DNA of 64,000 nt from Alphaproteobacteria bacterium (GCA_020446675.1 JAGREE010000001.1:62001-126000); one strand, 5' to 3'. Positions 34,581 to 43,726 are shown, numbered from the stretch's first letter. Program-made: numbers and translations. Notes: a model not told the origin generated them from the sequence alone.

Positions 34581-35279
34581 ATGAGCAATATTCTCAAAAT
34601 TGCCGCTCTGCTTGCGCTAGTGATTATTTCATGGAACTTATTAAGTAAAAAAAGTTTCGATGAAGGTCTTATTGCCTATCGAAGCGGCGATTATGAAACC
34701 GCTTATGATATCTTTATTGATGAAGCGGAAAGCGGCAATGTCAATGCAGCCTATAATGTCGGCTATATGTATAAAAATTCGCTTGCCGTTGATCAGGATT
34801 ATGCACAAGCCATAAAATGGTTTAAAGAAGCCGGCGACGGCGGCCATGCGGTCGCGCAGAATGAACTGGGCCAGATGGCCAAAAACGGTGAGGGGATGCC
34901 GGTTGATTATGATGAAGCCATGTCATGGTTTTTAAAATCAGCCGATCAGGGATATTTCGGTGCACAGTTTAATATCGGACAGATGTTCTATCAGGGGACC
35001 GGGGTCGAGCAAAGCTATGAACAGGCCCTGAGCTGGTATATTCTGGCTGCCGGGCAAGGCATGACCGCCGCGCAGAGAAGCCTTGGTGTTATGTATAAAT
35101 TGGGGCAGGGTACAGTGCCCAGCAATTTATATTCCTTTATGTGGCTTTATATTGCCAAGGAACGCGGGGATGGACCTGCGGCCGAATTCCTTGAAAGCTA
35201 TTCAAAAGATATGGATGTTGATACGGTTACCCAGGCAATCACCCTTGCCAATCAGTGGATTGCCAATCATCCTGCGTAA
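34581..35279 (+). CDS. Sel1-repeat protein with N-terminal anchor, 232 aa
   Basis: N-terminal hydrophobic segment (ILKIAALLALVIISWNLL) without a clear cleavage site, so probably a membrane anchor with the repeats in the periplasm. Four to five Sel1 repeats follow, each about 36 residues: AAYNVGYMYKNSLAV, AQNELGQMAKNGEGM, AQFNIGQMFYQGTGV, AQRSLGVMYKLGQGT. It ends with the usual ANQWI...P tail. First of three consecutive Sel1 genes; the spacing to the next (92 bp) leaves room for its own promoter. Confidence 0.85.
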   Translation: MSNILKIAALLALVIISWNLLSKKSFDEGLIAYRSGDYETAYDIFIDEAESGNVNAAYNVGYMYKNSLAVDQDYAQAIKWFKEAGDGGHAVAQNELGQMAKNGEGMPVDYDEAMSWFLKSADQGYFGAQFNIGQMFYQGTGVEQSYEQALSWYILAAGQGMTAAQRSLGVMYKLGQGTVPSNLYSFMWLYIAKERGDGPAAEFLESYSKDMDVDTVTQAITLANQWIANHPA

Positions 35280-35371
35280 CAGATATTTTTGCAAAAATTA
35301 ACACTTTATGAGAATATAAGTGCTTAATATGTGTTTTTAAAAATAGTATCCGTTATATCAGGGAATTTGAA

Positions 35372-36709
35372 ATGAGTAAAAAAATCCTGTTTTTCTTTCG
35401 ATTAGTTTTACTTTGTGGTCTGCTTGAGGCCTGCGCAACCGGCATGTCCATGGATAGTGCGAGGATAGCCTATGATCAGGGGGATTATGTCACGGCGCTG
35501 AACTATTACCGTGAACAGGCTGCGGGTGGAAATATGGAAGCAAGCTTTCTGGTTGCGCAGATGTATGATCAGGCGGTCGGGGTTGAGAAAAATAACGTTG
35601 AAGCACAAAGATATTATAAGCTGGCCGCTGACAATAGCTATCCCGGTGCGGCGCTTGCGCTGGCGACATCATATTATTTCGATGAAAAATATACTGAGGC
35701 GAGACCTTATTTTGAGAGGGCGGCCGCTGCCGGCAATGGTGTAGCGCTCTATTATCTGGGTGAGATGTCAGAAAACGGTCTTGGGGTCAGTCGGGACAGT
35801 CAGAAGGCCCTTAATTATTACCAGTCCGCTTCCGAGGCCAATAACGGTGCCGCGCAATATAAGCTCAGCGAATTTTATCAAAATGGCAATGGTGTTAGAC
35901 AGGATGCTGAAAATGCCGAACGTTTTTTAAGACGTGCGGCGGCCAATGGCCACCCGCAGGCAGAATATCAGGTGGCAAATCGTGTGCTTGATGGACGGGA
36001 TACCAGTATTGGGAGCCGTCAGGCCGTTGACTGGATGAAGGATGCCGCGGATAATGGTGTTATGGAAGCGCAGACCATCGTCGGGAAAATGTATAATACC
36101 GGGGACCGTGTTGATCAGGATGTGATGGAAGCGTTTAAATATTTTAAAATGGCGGCTGAGCAGGGCGATGCAGAAGCCCAGTATAACCTTGGTAATCTAT
36201 ATCGTCAGGATCAGGGAATAAAGCGTGATCTGAACGAAGCGATGCGCTGGTACAAAGCGTCCGCTGACCAGAATTACCGTGCAGCGGAATATGATCTGGG
36301 GTCCATGTATTATATCGGCCTTGGTGTTGACCAAAATATTAAGGAAGCAACAAAATGGTTTCTTCGGGCGGCAGAAAAAGGTCATCCGATCGCTCAGTAT
36401 TTTCTTGGCAATATCTACAGAACCGGGCAAAATGTCATCAAAAACGATGAAGAAGCGTTAAAATGGTATCAAAAGGCAGCGGAACAGGATATTCCTGAAG
36501 CACAGAATAATCTGGGCTATATGTATGCCAATGGGCAGGGTACAGACAGAAATTATATTCTGGCCCATATGTGGTTCAGTATTTCGCTGGTTAATGATAA
36601 TCTGAGTGCACAACAGGCACGGCAATTTATCGAAACCGAAATGACAGAAGACGAAATTGATGAAGCTGAAAATATGGCAAGAACTTGGCTTGAAAATCAT
36701 AGGCAATAA
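35372..36709 (+). CDS. Sel1-repeat lipoprotein, 445 aa
   Basis: Lipoprotein signal (LVLLCGLLEACATG, cysteine of LEAC about residue 21). About eleven Sel1 repeats follow, for example ASFLVAQMYDQAVGV, ALYYLGEMSENGLGV, AQYKLSEFYQNGNGV, AQYNLGNLYRQDQGI, AEYDLGSMYYIGLGV and AQYFLGNIYRTGQNV. The last repeat is followed by AHMWFSISL and a helical tail (MARTWLENH). An extended superhelix anchored by lipid fits an envelope scaffold. The next gene starts directly after the stop (TAAATG), so translation is probably coupled. Confidence 0.88.
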   Translation: MSKKILFFFRLVLLCGLLEACATGMSMDSARIAYDQGDYVTALNYYREQAAGGNMEASFLVAQMYDQAVGVEKNNVEAQRYYKLAADNSYPGAALALATSYYFDEKYTEARPYFERAAAAGNGVALYYLGEMSENGLGVSRDSQKALNYYQSASEANNGAAQYKLSEFYQNGNGVRQDAENAERFLRRAAANGHPQAEYQVANRVLDGRDTSIGSRQAVDWMKDAADNGVMEAQTIVGKMYNTGDRVDQDVMEAFKYFKMAAEQGDAEAQYNLGNLYRQDQGIKRDLNEAMRWYKASADQNYRAAEYDLGSMYYIGLGVDQNIKEATKWFLRAAEKGHPIAQYFLGNIYRTGQNVIKNDEEALKWYQKAAEQDIPEAQNNLGYMYANGQGTDRNYILAHMWFSISLVNDNLSAQQARQFIETEMTEDEIDEAENMARTWLENHRQ

Positions 36710-37606
36710 ATGAAATATCTTTTTATCCTGCTGCTGGCCTTAAGCCCCCTTTCTGCCTATGCGGATATTGAACAGGCAAAAGAAGCCTATTTTATTGGTG
36801 ATTACAGCCGGGCAATGGTTGAATTTGTGCCGCTGGCTGAGCAGGGCGATACATATGCACAAATAAAAGTCGGACAATTATATGAAAATGGCTGGGGAAC
36901 AGACATAAATTATGAAAAGGCCCGCCAATGGTACGAAAAAGCGGCTCTAGCCGATGATCCGCTGGCTCATGTGGCGCTGGCCAAGCTTTACGGATATGGT
37001 CGCGGGGTTTCAAAAAACTTCAGCCGCGTACAGTCCCATTTGTTAAAGGCCGCTGATCTTGGCTATTCCCATGCATATTATATTCTCGGAGAGCTACATA
37101 ATGATGATTTTGCTTTGGGACATAATGACGATTATGCGCTTGAATATTATATTCTGGCGGCAGAGCATAACAGTGCGGCGTCACTTATTAACGGGCATTT
37201 CAGGACAGGGACCGGTCAATGGTTTCGCCTGATTACCCCGACGGGCGTTGCCCTGACCAGAAAATATGCGGATGCCGGCAATATTTATGCACAGTTTAAT
37301 ACCGGGCTTCGGTATTATTTCGGGGAAGGGGTTGAAAAAAATCACCAGACGGCCGAAAACTATTTTCTGATGGCGGCGGATGCCGGTAATGCGGAAGCAC
37401 AAAATTATCTGGCACAGAACCGGGTTATGGAAAACCCTGCTGAATTTGATAAAATATTTGTCGATAAATGGTTTTTTATTGCTGCGGAAAATGGCAATCC
37501 GGATGCACGGGCAAACCAGCTCAGGATAGAAGCGGACATGACAGGTGAGCAAATAAAAGCAGCCCATGCCGCTGCGGCAGAATTTCTGAAAACTCAGAAA
37601 AAGTAA
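36710..37606 (+). CDS. Exported Sel1-repeat protein, 298 aa
   Basis: Sec signal (KYLFILLLALSPLSAYA), so soluble periplasmic or loosely attached. Five to six Sel1 repeats: AQIKVGQLYENGWGT, AHVALAKLYGYGRGV, AYYILGELHNDDFAL and AQFNTGLRYYFGEGV among them, with a diverged AQNYLAQNRVMEN near the end and a KWFFIAAENGN terminal unit. Start abuts the previous stop. The two genes thus make a lipid-anchored and a soluble Sel1 protein from one message, plausibly partners. Confidence 0.86.
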   Translation: MKYLFILLLALSPLSAYADIEQAKEAYFIGDYSRAMVEFVPLAEQGDTYAQIKVGQLYENGWGTDINYEKARQWYEKAALADDPLAHVALAKLYGYGRGVSKNFSRVQSHLLKAADLGYSHAYYILGELHNDDFALGHNDDYALEYYILAAEHNSAASLINGHFRTGTGQWFRLITPTGVALTRKYADAGNIYAQFNTGLRYYFGEGVEKNHQTAENYFLMAADAGNAEAQNYLAQNRVMENPAEFDKIFVDKWFFIAAENGNPDARANQLRIEADMTGEQIKAAHAAAAEFLKTQKK

Positions 37607-37612
37607 AAAAAA

Positions 37613-37644
37613 TGGAGGGTGGGCAACGAGAAACCCACCCTCCA
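37613..37644 (+). terminator. Strong hairpin after the Sel1 genes
   Basis: Perfect 11-base stem TGGAGGGTGGG / CCCACCCTCCA around a 10-base loop. The plus-strand T tract is short (ATCCTTT) and the A run on the left is long, but no gene on the opposite strand ends here, so it most likely serves the Sel1 operon. Confidence 0.75.
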
Positions 37645-37689
37645 ATCCTTTACTGCCGCATGATCAGAAACAGCAGAAGGGAGATTTAT

Positions 37690-37750
37690 TGTAAACGTAA
37701 AGAATCACATGTTTACAGTGAAAACTTAAACGATAAATTGACACTGTCAA
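37690..37750 (+). promoter_or_regulatory. Palindromic sites upstream of PLP decarboxylase
   Basis: Two inverted repeats: TGTAAAC (37690-37696) with GTTTACA (37711-37717), and TTGACA-C-TGTCAA (37738-37750). The second contains a consensus -35 hexamer (TTGACA), but a good -10 at 17 bp is not seen. They could be operators for the decarboxylase gene at 37833. Confidence 0.3.
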
Positions 37751-37832
37751 CTTTAAAATTTAACCAATTGTATTACAGTCATATTTTGCGTAAAAAATAA
37801 GTGGGGAATTTTATGTGGTCAGGGAGAGTGGG

Positions 37833-39200
37833 ATGAGTTTCGATGACGAGTTATTTAAGTGTGTGCTTGAAACAGCACGGGAATTTGAAAATAATCTGAA
37901 AACTGGCCCGGTCGTGCCGCCGCAGGACGCCATTGATGCACTTGGTGAATTTAATGAAGCAATGCCAAAAGGGAAAACCGATGCGCTTGATGTCATCAAA
38001 CAGTTAAAAAGACTGGGCAATCCGGCAGCAACACTAAGCCGTAGTGGTCGGTTCTTCGGTTTTGTTGTCGGTGGTACATTGCCGGTAACGGTAGCGGCCG
38101 ACTGGCTCACCTCAACATGGGATCAGAATTCCGGACTGACCATGCTTGGTTATGTGAATGCCAAGCTGGAACAGGTAGCGCAAAGATGGATTATTGAGCT
38201 TTTATCCCTGCCGCAGGGAACGGCCGTTGGCTATGTCACCGGGGCGACTATGGCGGGTTTTACGGCGCTATCCTCAGCACGGACAAGAATTTATAAAAAC
38301 CTTGGTTACGATCTAAAAGTCGGCGGTCTTCGCCGTGCCCCAAAAATCCGCTTCATTATCAGTGAGGATATTCATGCAACCAATATTCGTGCCTTGAATT
38401 ATATGGGATATGGAACGGAGGATTTTGAATTTGTTCCGGTGGATGACCAGGGCAGAATGCGACTTGAGAAGATGCCCGTGCTGGATAACAGCTGCATTAT
38501 TCTGGCCCAGGCGGGCAATATCAATAGTGGGGCCTTTGATGATTTTCCGGAAATTTGCGCCCGCGCGCGTAAGGCGGGTGCCTGGGTTCATATAGACGGG
38601 GCTTTCGGCGGCTGGATTAAGGTTTCCCCATCACGGGGACACCTGGGGGAAGGAATGGAACTGGCAGACAGCTGGTCAATCGATTGTCATAAATGGCTTA
38701 ATGTCCCTTATGACAGTGCCATTGCCATTTGCCGTGACCGGGAAGCCATGCTAGAAACTTTCACAATTTCAGCAAGTTACCTGACAACTGAGGGAGAGAG
38801 AATTCCCAATAATTTTACGCCCGAGCTCTCGCGTCGTGCCCGTGGCATTGATGTGTGGGCGGCGCTTAAACATCTGGGACGGGAAGGGTTTGGGGAACTG
38901 ATTGACCGCTGCTGTGATCATGCCAGCTGGTTTTCGGGAGAACTGCAAAAGATCGGGTTTATCATAATGAATGATGTTGTGATCAACCAGATCGTTTTCT
39001 GCCTTAATGATAATGATGATCTGAGATTGAAAAAAATTATGGATCATGTAGCGGCCAGCGGCAAAACATGGTTCGGGCCGACCCATTGGCAGGGCAGGAA
39101 TGTATACCGAATGAGCATTTCATCACATGAAACAACCCGGGCCGATCTTGAGATTGCCCTTGGCGCCATTAAAGACGCGATCAATGCGGTTGGTGGTTAA
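37833..39200 (+). CDS. PLP-dependent group II decarboxylase, first paralogue
   Basis: 455 residues, group II (glutamate/aromatic amino acid decarboxylase) fold. Conserved patches: GRFFGFVVGG, TGATMAGFTALSSAR, QAGNINSGAFDDF, then HIDGAFGGW with Asp255, and DSWSIDCHKWLNVPYDS with the Schiff-base Lys287. The Ala usually found after the Asp in HVDAA is Gly here. Substrate cannot be told; a paralogue lies at 40896 with the usual HVDAAFGG. AGGGAGAG supports ATG 37833. The stop overlaps the convergent hydrolase by 4 bp. Confidence 0.9.
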   Translation: MSFDDELFKCVLETAREFENNLKTGPVVPPQDAIDALGEFNEAMPKGKTDALDVIKQLKRLGNPAATLSRSGRFFGFVVGGTLPVTVAADWLTSTWDQNSGLTMLGYVNAKLEQVAQRWIIELLSLPQGTAVGYVTGATMAGFTALSSARTRIYKNLGYDLKVGGLRRAPKIRFIISEDIHATNIRALNYMGYGTEDFEFVPVDDQGRMRLEKMPVLDNSCIILAQAGNINSGAFDDFPEICARARKAGAWVHIDGAFGGWIKVSPSRGHLGEGMELADSWSIDCHKWLNVPYDSAIAICRDREAMLETFTISASYLTTEGERIPNNFTPELSRRARGIDVWAALKHLGREGFGELIDRCCDHASWFSGELQKIGFIIMNDVVINQIVFCLNDNDDLRLKKIMDHVAASGKTWFGPTHWQGRNVYRMSISSHETTRADLEIALGAIKDAINAVGG

Positions 39201-40141
39201 GGGTTTTTCTCGGATTTTGAAAAGATAAATTTTCGGATGTCATAGGCAAATAAACTGGCGCCGGTGTTAAAATGAAACACTTCAGACAGATGATTATTGT
39301 CCATAATCTGCTTGATCATCGGCATTTCACCATCCCGTCGGTAGAGGGCGTCTATTAACCGTGATGCCTGGTACTGAAAATTATCCTTGTCATATTCTGC
39401 ATATGAAATAAACACCGGGACTTTCCGCCCGTCCAGTTTGTTCAGGATTGAACGCTCAGAATAAACATTATTATCGCGACCGAAATAATCATAATATTGC
39501 GGGTCGGCATCGTGGTTTAAGATATCGGTATCATAAACGGATCCGCTGGCAAGAATAGCCCCGGTGACCCCGTCATTTTCGATCTGGTATTCTTCTTCGA
39601 ATATATAACTGGCAACATGCTGGGCCCCGGCGGAATGGCCAAACAGGAATATTTTTGAGCTGTCGCCACTTTTGATTTTATCCGGATTATCCCTGATCCA
39701 TTTAAGCTGCAGTGCCAGATCAACTGTGCCGGTTGGCCATTTAAAGTCAGGGGCTAGTCGGTATGTCATCACCACTGTCGGAATACCAAGCTTGGCAAAA
39801 TGGTAGCCCACATTGGCATACATGGCCTTATCCCCGGCAACAAACGACCCACCATGGAGGAAAATCAGGATTGGTGCCAGCGTCTCGGAACTCTTTGCCG
39901 GTTCATACAGATCAAACCCCTGTTTTGGGTCGGGGCCATATTTTAGATCACGAGTAACCGTAACCTTGCTATTGTCGGCCGCATCCCATAGCGGTTGCCA
40001 ACGCTTTAAAGATTTGCCCACATCAATGATTTTGCCATCACTTCTGATCTGCTCTGTTATTTCCGAAAGCGAAAGTGTCTGAGCATTTGCACCAAAAGTG
40101 ACCATCAGAAAATGTATAAAAATTAATCCCCGGATCATCAT
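39197..40141 (-). CDS. Exported alpha/beta hydrolase (HSL-like esterase)
   Basis: 314 residues with a signal peptide (GLIFIHFLMVTFGANAQ). The oxyanion HGG motif (FLHGGSFVAGD) and the nucleophile elbow GHSAGA mark a hormone-sensitive-lipase-like esterase; TYRLAPDFKWP resembles the kynurenine-formamidase/carboxylesterase branch. Catalytic His lies in DNNHLSEVFHF. A periplasmic ester or amide hydrolase is likely. It could in principle hydrolyse formylkynurenine, but kynA is 12 kb away and the protein is exported, so this is weak. Operon-like with the membrane gene 5 bp upstream on the same strand. Confidence 0.85.
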   Translation of the reverse strand: MMIRGLIFIHFLMVTFGANAQTLSLSEITEQIRSDGKIIDVGKSLKRWQPLWDAADNSKVTVTRDLKYGPDPKQGFDLYEPAKSSETLAPILIFLHGGSFVAGDKAMYANVGYHFAKLGIPTVVMTYRLAPDFKWPTGTVDLALQLKWIRDNPDKIKSGDSSKIFLFGHSAGAQHVASYIFEEEYQIENDGVTGAILASGSVYDTDILNHDADPQYYDYFGRDNNVYSERSILNKLDGRKVPVFISYAEYDKDNFQYQASRLIDALYRRDGEMPMIKQIMDNNHLSEVFHFNTGASLFAYDIRKFIFSKSEKNP

Positions 40142-40146
40142 ATCAG

Positions 40147-40788
40147 CTACTCATCATTTTTCTGGCCATCATTTTTCTGGTCATTATCATTCTCATAATT
40201 CTTTAAAATTGATGGATGCAGATTTGCTTTAAGTTCCTCTACCGATTTTGACCTTAACCGCTGACGCTGTGTGCTTTTTTTCTTAAGGCGTGGTTCTTTT
40301 CGCTCACTCATCAATGTGTGGATCAGGAATAATTCGAAAATCCCCCGCACCAGTGACAGGCAAAACTGGAAGGCATATTTAAAATTTTCATAAATGACAT
40401 AATCCGGCAAATCAGCAAATGGAACGTCGCGCCAGACGACATCGCGCCGGATAATTTTTGAATGCTGAATGAAAAAGGCAGCCTGATTAAAATAAAGCAT
40501 ATAGGCGTCATAAACGATAAAAAAGAAAATAAAAATAACAATCAGGAATTTAAAATAAACAAGATCATAAATCCGCCCGACCAGCGCATATCGGTAGTTC
40601 AGCATTATTCCGTAAAACACAGCTACAACACTGACCATAGCAATGAATATCGTCAGATAGGGACCCACCTCCGTAAGCTCATAAGCACTTATCAAAAACT
40701 TGGAAATAATTAGCGGTACCGCCAGAACGGCAAATAATAAAATCGTCTGGGCAAAATTAAGCCCGTATTCCTTAAACTGGTCCTGCAA
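40147..40788 (-). CDS. Membrane protein with basic repetitive tail, 213 aa
   Basis: Four transmembrane helices (about residues 10-30, 43-62, 80-100 and a weaker one near 140) and a cytoplasmic basic tail (KEPRLKKKSTQRQRLRSKS). The tail ends DNDQKNDGQKNDE, made by a 15-bp direct repeat (QKND unit). TTG start with AAAGGG upstream; no ATG fits. It lies between the two decarboxylase genes on the opposite strand, just upstream of the hydrolase. Function unknown. Confidence 0.65.
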   Translation of the reverse strand: MQDQFKEYGLNFAQTILLFAVLAVPLIISKFLISAYELTEVGPYLTIFIAMVSVVAVFYGIMLNYRYALVGRIYDLVYFKFLIVIFIFFFIVYDAYMLYFNQAAFFIQHSKIIRRDVVWRDVPFADLPDYVIYENFKYAFQFCLSLVRGIFELFLIHTLMSERKEPRLKKKSTQRQRLRSKSVEELKANLHPSILKNYENDNDQKNDGQKNDE

Positions 40789-40895
40789 GATTAACCCTTT
40801 AGATTGCTCAAATTTTTAAAATTATTAATTCTAGTCTTTGATATTGGCATTTCACCACAATTCAGTAAAGTCGAAATATCTAAAAAAAGGATAGG

Positions 40896-42242
40896 ATGAT
40901 GAATTTCGACCAGCAATTATTTGATTATGTGGTGAATGCCGCCAGAGACTTTGAAGAAAATCTCAATACCCGCCGGGTTACACCGGATGCGGAAGGTTTA
41001 AAATCATTGGACCGCTTTAATGAACCCTTAAGCCAGACCGGGGAAGCCGCAATATCCGTCATAAAAATGCTGAATGAGATAGGGGAACCCGGTGTGGTCT
41101 CCTCCCGTGGGGGGCGCTACTACGGCTTTGTCACCGGGGGTGCGCTTCCTGCGGCTGTGGCGGCAAACTGGCTTGCGGCAAGCTGGGATCAGAATGCCGG
41201 TCCAATGGTTATGAGCCCCACTGCCGCAAAAATTGAGGAAGTGGCCGGCACCTGGGTTCTTGATCTTCTTGATTTGCCGCGTCAAAGCGGCTTTGGTTTC
41301 GTCACCGGGGCGACAATGGCGGGTTTCACCGCACTTTCCGCTGCCCGTAACCGGCAATATAAAAATCTGGGTTATGACTTAAAAGCTGACGGCATCCGAA
41401 ACGCCCCGAAAATGCGTTTCATTATGTCGGAAGAAATTCACCCGACCAATATCATTGCCCTGCAATATATGGGGTACGGGAAAAATGAACTGGAATTTGT
41501 GCCCTGCGATACGGAAGGGCGGATCAAAGTCGATCAAATTCCAACCCTTGATGATCACTGCATCATCCTGCTGCAGGCAGGCAATGTGAATAGCGGTGCT
41601 TATGATGATTTTAATGCCGTCTGTGATTTGGCGCTTGGAACCGGGGCATGGGTCCATGTTGATGCGGCCTTTGGCGGCTGGGTAAGGGCATCGCGGACAC
41701 GCGCGCATCTTACAAACGGAATGGAGCGGGCCGACAGCTGGTCGCTGGACTGTCATAAATGGCTTAATGTTCCCCATGATAGTGCCATTTCAATCTGTCG
41801 TGATGCCGGAACTCTTCAGGATATGTTCGGGGTTCGGGCTGCTTATCTGGTTGAGGGCGCGGCGCGGGAGCCGAACCATCACACCCCCGAACTGTCCCGC
41901 CGGGCAAGGGGTATAGAAATCTGGGCCGCGCTTAAATTTCTGGGCCGTGACGGTTTTGCCGACCTGATTGAGCGCACATGCGATTATGCAAAATATTTTG
42001 CGTCCGAACTTGAAAAAATGGGCATTGAAATATTGAACGACGTGGTCATTAACCAGGTTGTGGCAACAATGGATGAAGGAAAGCTTGATCAATTCATCAA
42101 GACTGTGCAAATGGACGGTAAAACATGGTTTGGCCCGACCCATTGGCAGGGGCGAAAAGGGTTCCGTATCAGTATTTCTTCCCATGCCACAACAGACAGG
42201 GATATTGAAATTGCCCTATCCTCGATCCGCGCCGCGCTTTAG
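40896..42242 (+). CDS. PLP-dependent group II decarboxylase, second paralogue
   Basis: 448 residues, paralogous over its full length to the gene at 37833 (GRYYGFVTGG, TGATMAGFTALSAAR, QAGNVNSGAYDDF, HVDAAFGGW, DSWSLDCHKWLNVPHDS). Asp256 and Lys288 are the cofactor residues. Here the canonical HVDAA is intact. Tandem ATG codons at 40896 and 40899; AAAGGATAGG lies upstream. Its 3' end overlaps the convergent OsmC gene by 4 bp, the same arrangement as the first copy with the hydrolase. Substrate unknown, possibly an amino acid. Confidence 0.9.
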   Translation: MMNFDQQLFDYVVNAARDFEENLNTRRVTPDAEGLKSLDRFNEPLSQTGEAAISVIKMLNEIGEPGVVSSRGGRYYGFVTGGALPAAVAANWLAASWDQNAGPMVMSPTAAKIEEVAGTWVLDLLDLPRQSGFGFVTGATMAGFTALSAARNRQYKNLGYDLKADGIRNAPKMRFIMSEEIHPTNIIALQYMGYGKNELEFVPCDTEGRIKVDQIPTLDDHCIILLQAGNVNSGAYDDFNAVCDLALGTGAWVHVDAAFGGWVRASRTRAHLTNGMERADSWSLDCHKWLNVPHDSAISICRDAGTLQDMFGVRAAYLVEGAAREPNHHTPELSRRARGIEIWAALKFLGRDGFADLIERTCDYAKYFASELEKMGIEILNDVVINQVVATMDEGKLDQFIKTVQMDGKTWFGPTHWQGRKGFRISISSHATTDRDIEIALSSIRAAL

Positions 42243-42706
42243 GAAATGATCTCAGTTATAATTTCCGTCGTCACCGAATTGGCAATAAAGCATAATTCGT
42301 GGGATTTATGATGGATACGCTCAAGGTCTTCTGCGGTTGGGATTTTGTCACCGCTATAATGGGCTTCGGGTTTTAAAATCACCTTGGTCATGGCCATTTT
42401 ATTGCGGCCGATGCGTTCAAGCGTTCCAACGGCGTGATCGGTATAGTCATCAACGACAAATCCCTCGCGTGAGCAAAGATCAAGGAAAAAAAGCATATGA
42501 CAGCTTGAAAGGCTGGCGACAAAAGCCTGTTCCGGGTCAATATAATCAGGATTGGAATAAGGGACCGGCACAATATGATGAGACGGGCTGGCCGGAATGG
42601 TCAGGCCGCCGTCAAAGCGCCATTGATGCACACGGCTATATTTCTGATCCGTATATTTTTCCTGTTCACCGCGTTTCCACGATATCACCGCTTCATAGTC
42701 TGACAT
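42239..42706 (-). CDS. OsmC family protein
   Basis: 155 residues, cytoplasmic. OsmC/Ohr fold with ASPSHHI... and DPEQAFVASLSSCHMLFFLDLC containing the first catalytic Cys, the usual SS.C..L..L pattern. The second expected Cys is in ELCFIANS near the C-terminus. OsmC proteins reduce organic hydroperoxides. GGAG SD. Convergent, 4-bp overlap with the decarboxylase gene. Confidence 0.9.
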   Translation of the reverse strand: MSDYEAVISWKRGEQEKYTDQKYSRVHQWRFDGGLTIPASPSHHIVPVPYSNPDYIDPEQAFVASLSSCHMLFFLDLCSREGFVVDDYTDHAVGTLERIGRNKMAMTKVILKPEAHYSGDKIPTAEDLERIHHKSHELCFIANSVTTEIITEIIS

Positions 42707-42827
42707 GCTTTTCTCCTTTTATAAAAAAAACTATCACAGTTTTAAAAAAGGGCGTATCCGAATGTTGTTTTTTTGATCAGAAAAGTTATAAAAAGAAATC
42801 ATAAAAATTTATAGCTCAGGGAACATC

Positions 42828-43322
42828 ATGGAAAAATATATCGTCGACAGTGCGCGAACCGCTTCAAACACTTATTTCACCGATAAAGTCACCGACGAGG
42901 AAGTCAAAGAAACATTCGAGGATTTTGCCAAAACCGGCGAAATTCTTGATAATCAGAAACGCAGACTTTTTTATGGGAATGGCGACACGCTTGAAGGCGG
43001 AGAGGTTGAAGATTTTTCAATTTCAAATTTAAACGGCAATATTGTCCATGCCATTTACGGGATCTGCACCGAAGCCGGGGAAATGAGCGAAGCGTTCCTG
43101 AAAGCAGCAAAGTCAGGTCAGTTTGATGAAGTGAACCTGAAAGAGGAAGCAGGGGACCTGATGTGGTATCTGGCCATGCTGTTTCGTGAGCTCGGGACCG
43201 ATTTTACAGAAGTTGCCTTTACAAACCTGAATAAGCTTAAAGCCCGCTTCCCGGATAAATTCACTCAGGAAAAAGCCTATGATCGCGATCTTGATACCGA
43301 AAGGGAAATTCTGGAACGCTAG
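42828..43322 (+). CDS. MazG-like nucleotide pyrophosphohydrolase
   Basis: 164 residues. All-alpha NTP pyrophosphatase core with the metal-binding EAGEMSEAF and KEEAGDLMWYLA helices (E..E.(n)E..D). The N-terminal 50 residues are an extra helical region ending DNQKRRLFYGN. These enzymes hydrolyse nucleoside triphosphates to monophosphates and pyrophosphate, usually as house-cleaning. The stop overlaps the convergent GFA gene by 4 bp. Confidence 0.87.
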   Translation: MEKYIVDSARTASNTYFTDKVTDEEVKETFEDFAKTGEILDNQKRRLFYGNGDTLEGGEVEDFSISNLNGNIVHAIYGICTEAGEMSEAFLKAAKSGQFDEVNLKEEAGDLMWYLAMLFRELGTDFTEVAFTNLNKLKARFPDKFTQEKAYDRDLDTEREILER

Positions 43323-43726
43323 GTCGGCAATTCATCAAATTGGGGAAGGTCGTCTGTAATCTCATGCCAGGGTGCTTTTGAGCCGACGAAAATATGCGCA
43401 TTCGGCCGGATCGACGGTGTATCAACCAGCGTCCCCATGGTCACATGGGCATATTCACCATCCCGCACCACAGAATAAAGCAGCGAACCGCAAGACCCGC
43501 AATGATGGTCATAATTCACATCATCGCCATAATTCAGGATATTTTCTGCGCCCTTAATCAGCTTCAGGCGGTCTATCTTAATCCCGGCAAAGGATTTAAA
43601 GGCTGACCCTGTGGTCCGCCGACAGTTTGAACAATGACAGTTCAAGGCATAGGCAAAATCATCATCGACCTGATACTGAACCGCCCCGCACAGACATTTT
43701 CCGGAAAGCTTTTTGGGTTTTGTCAT
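43319..43726 (-). CDS. GFA/CENP-V family zinc protein
   Basis: 135 residues. Zinc-binding cysteines typical of the GFA family: GKCLCGAVQY, NCHCSNCRRTTGSAF and HCGSCGSLLY. The founding member was proposed to assist glutathione-formaldehyde adduct formation, but most members have no proven activity. AAGGA SD. Convergent pair with the MazG-like gene. Confidence 0.9.
   Translation of the reverse strand: MTKPKKLSGKCLCGAVQYQVDDDFAYALNCHCSNCRRTTGSAFKSFAGIKIDRLKLIKGAENILNYGDDVNYDHHCGSCGSLLYSVVRDGEYAHVTMGTLVDTPSIRPNAHIFVGSKAPWHEITDDLPQFDELPT

Noticed and set aside
39197..40141. Kynurenine formamidase completing the kynA pathway
   Set aside because: HSL-like motifs fit many esterases, the protein is exported, and it is 12 kb from kynA with no other pathway genes.
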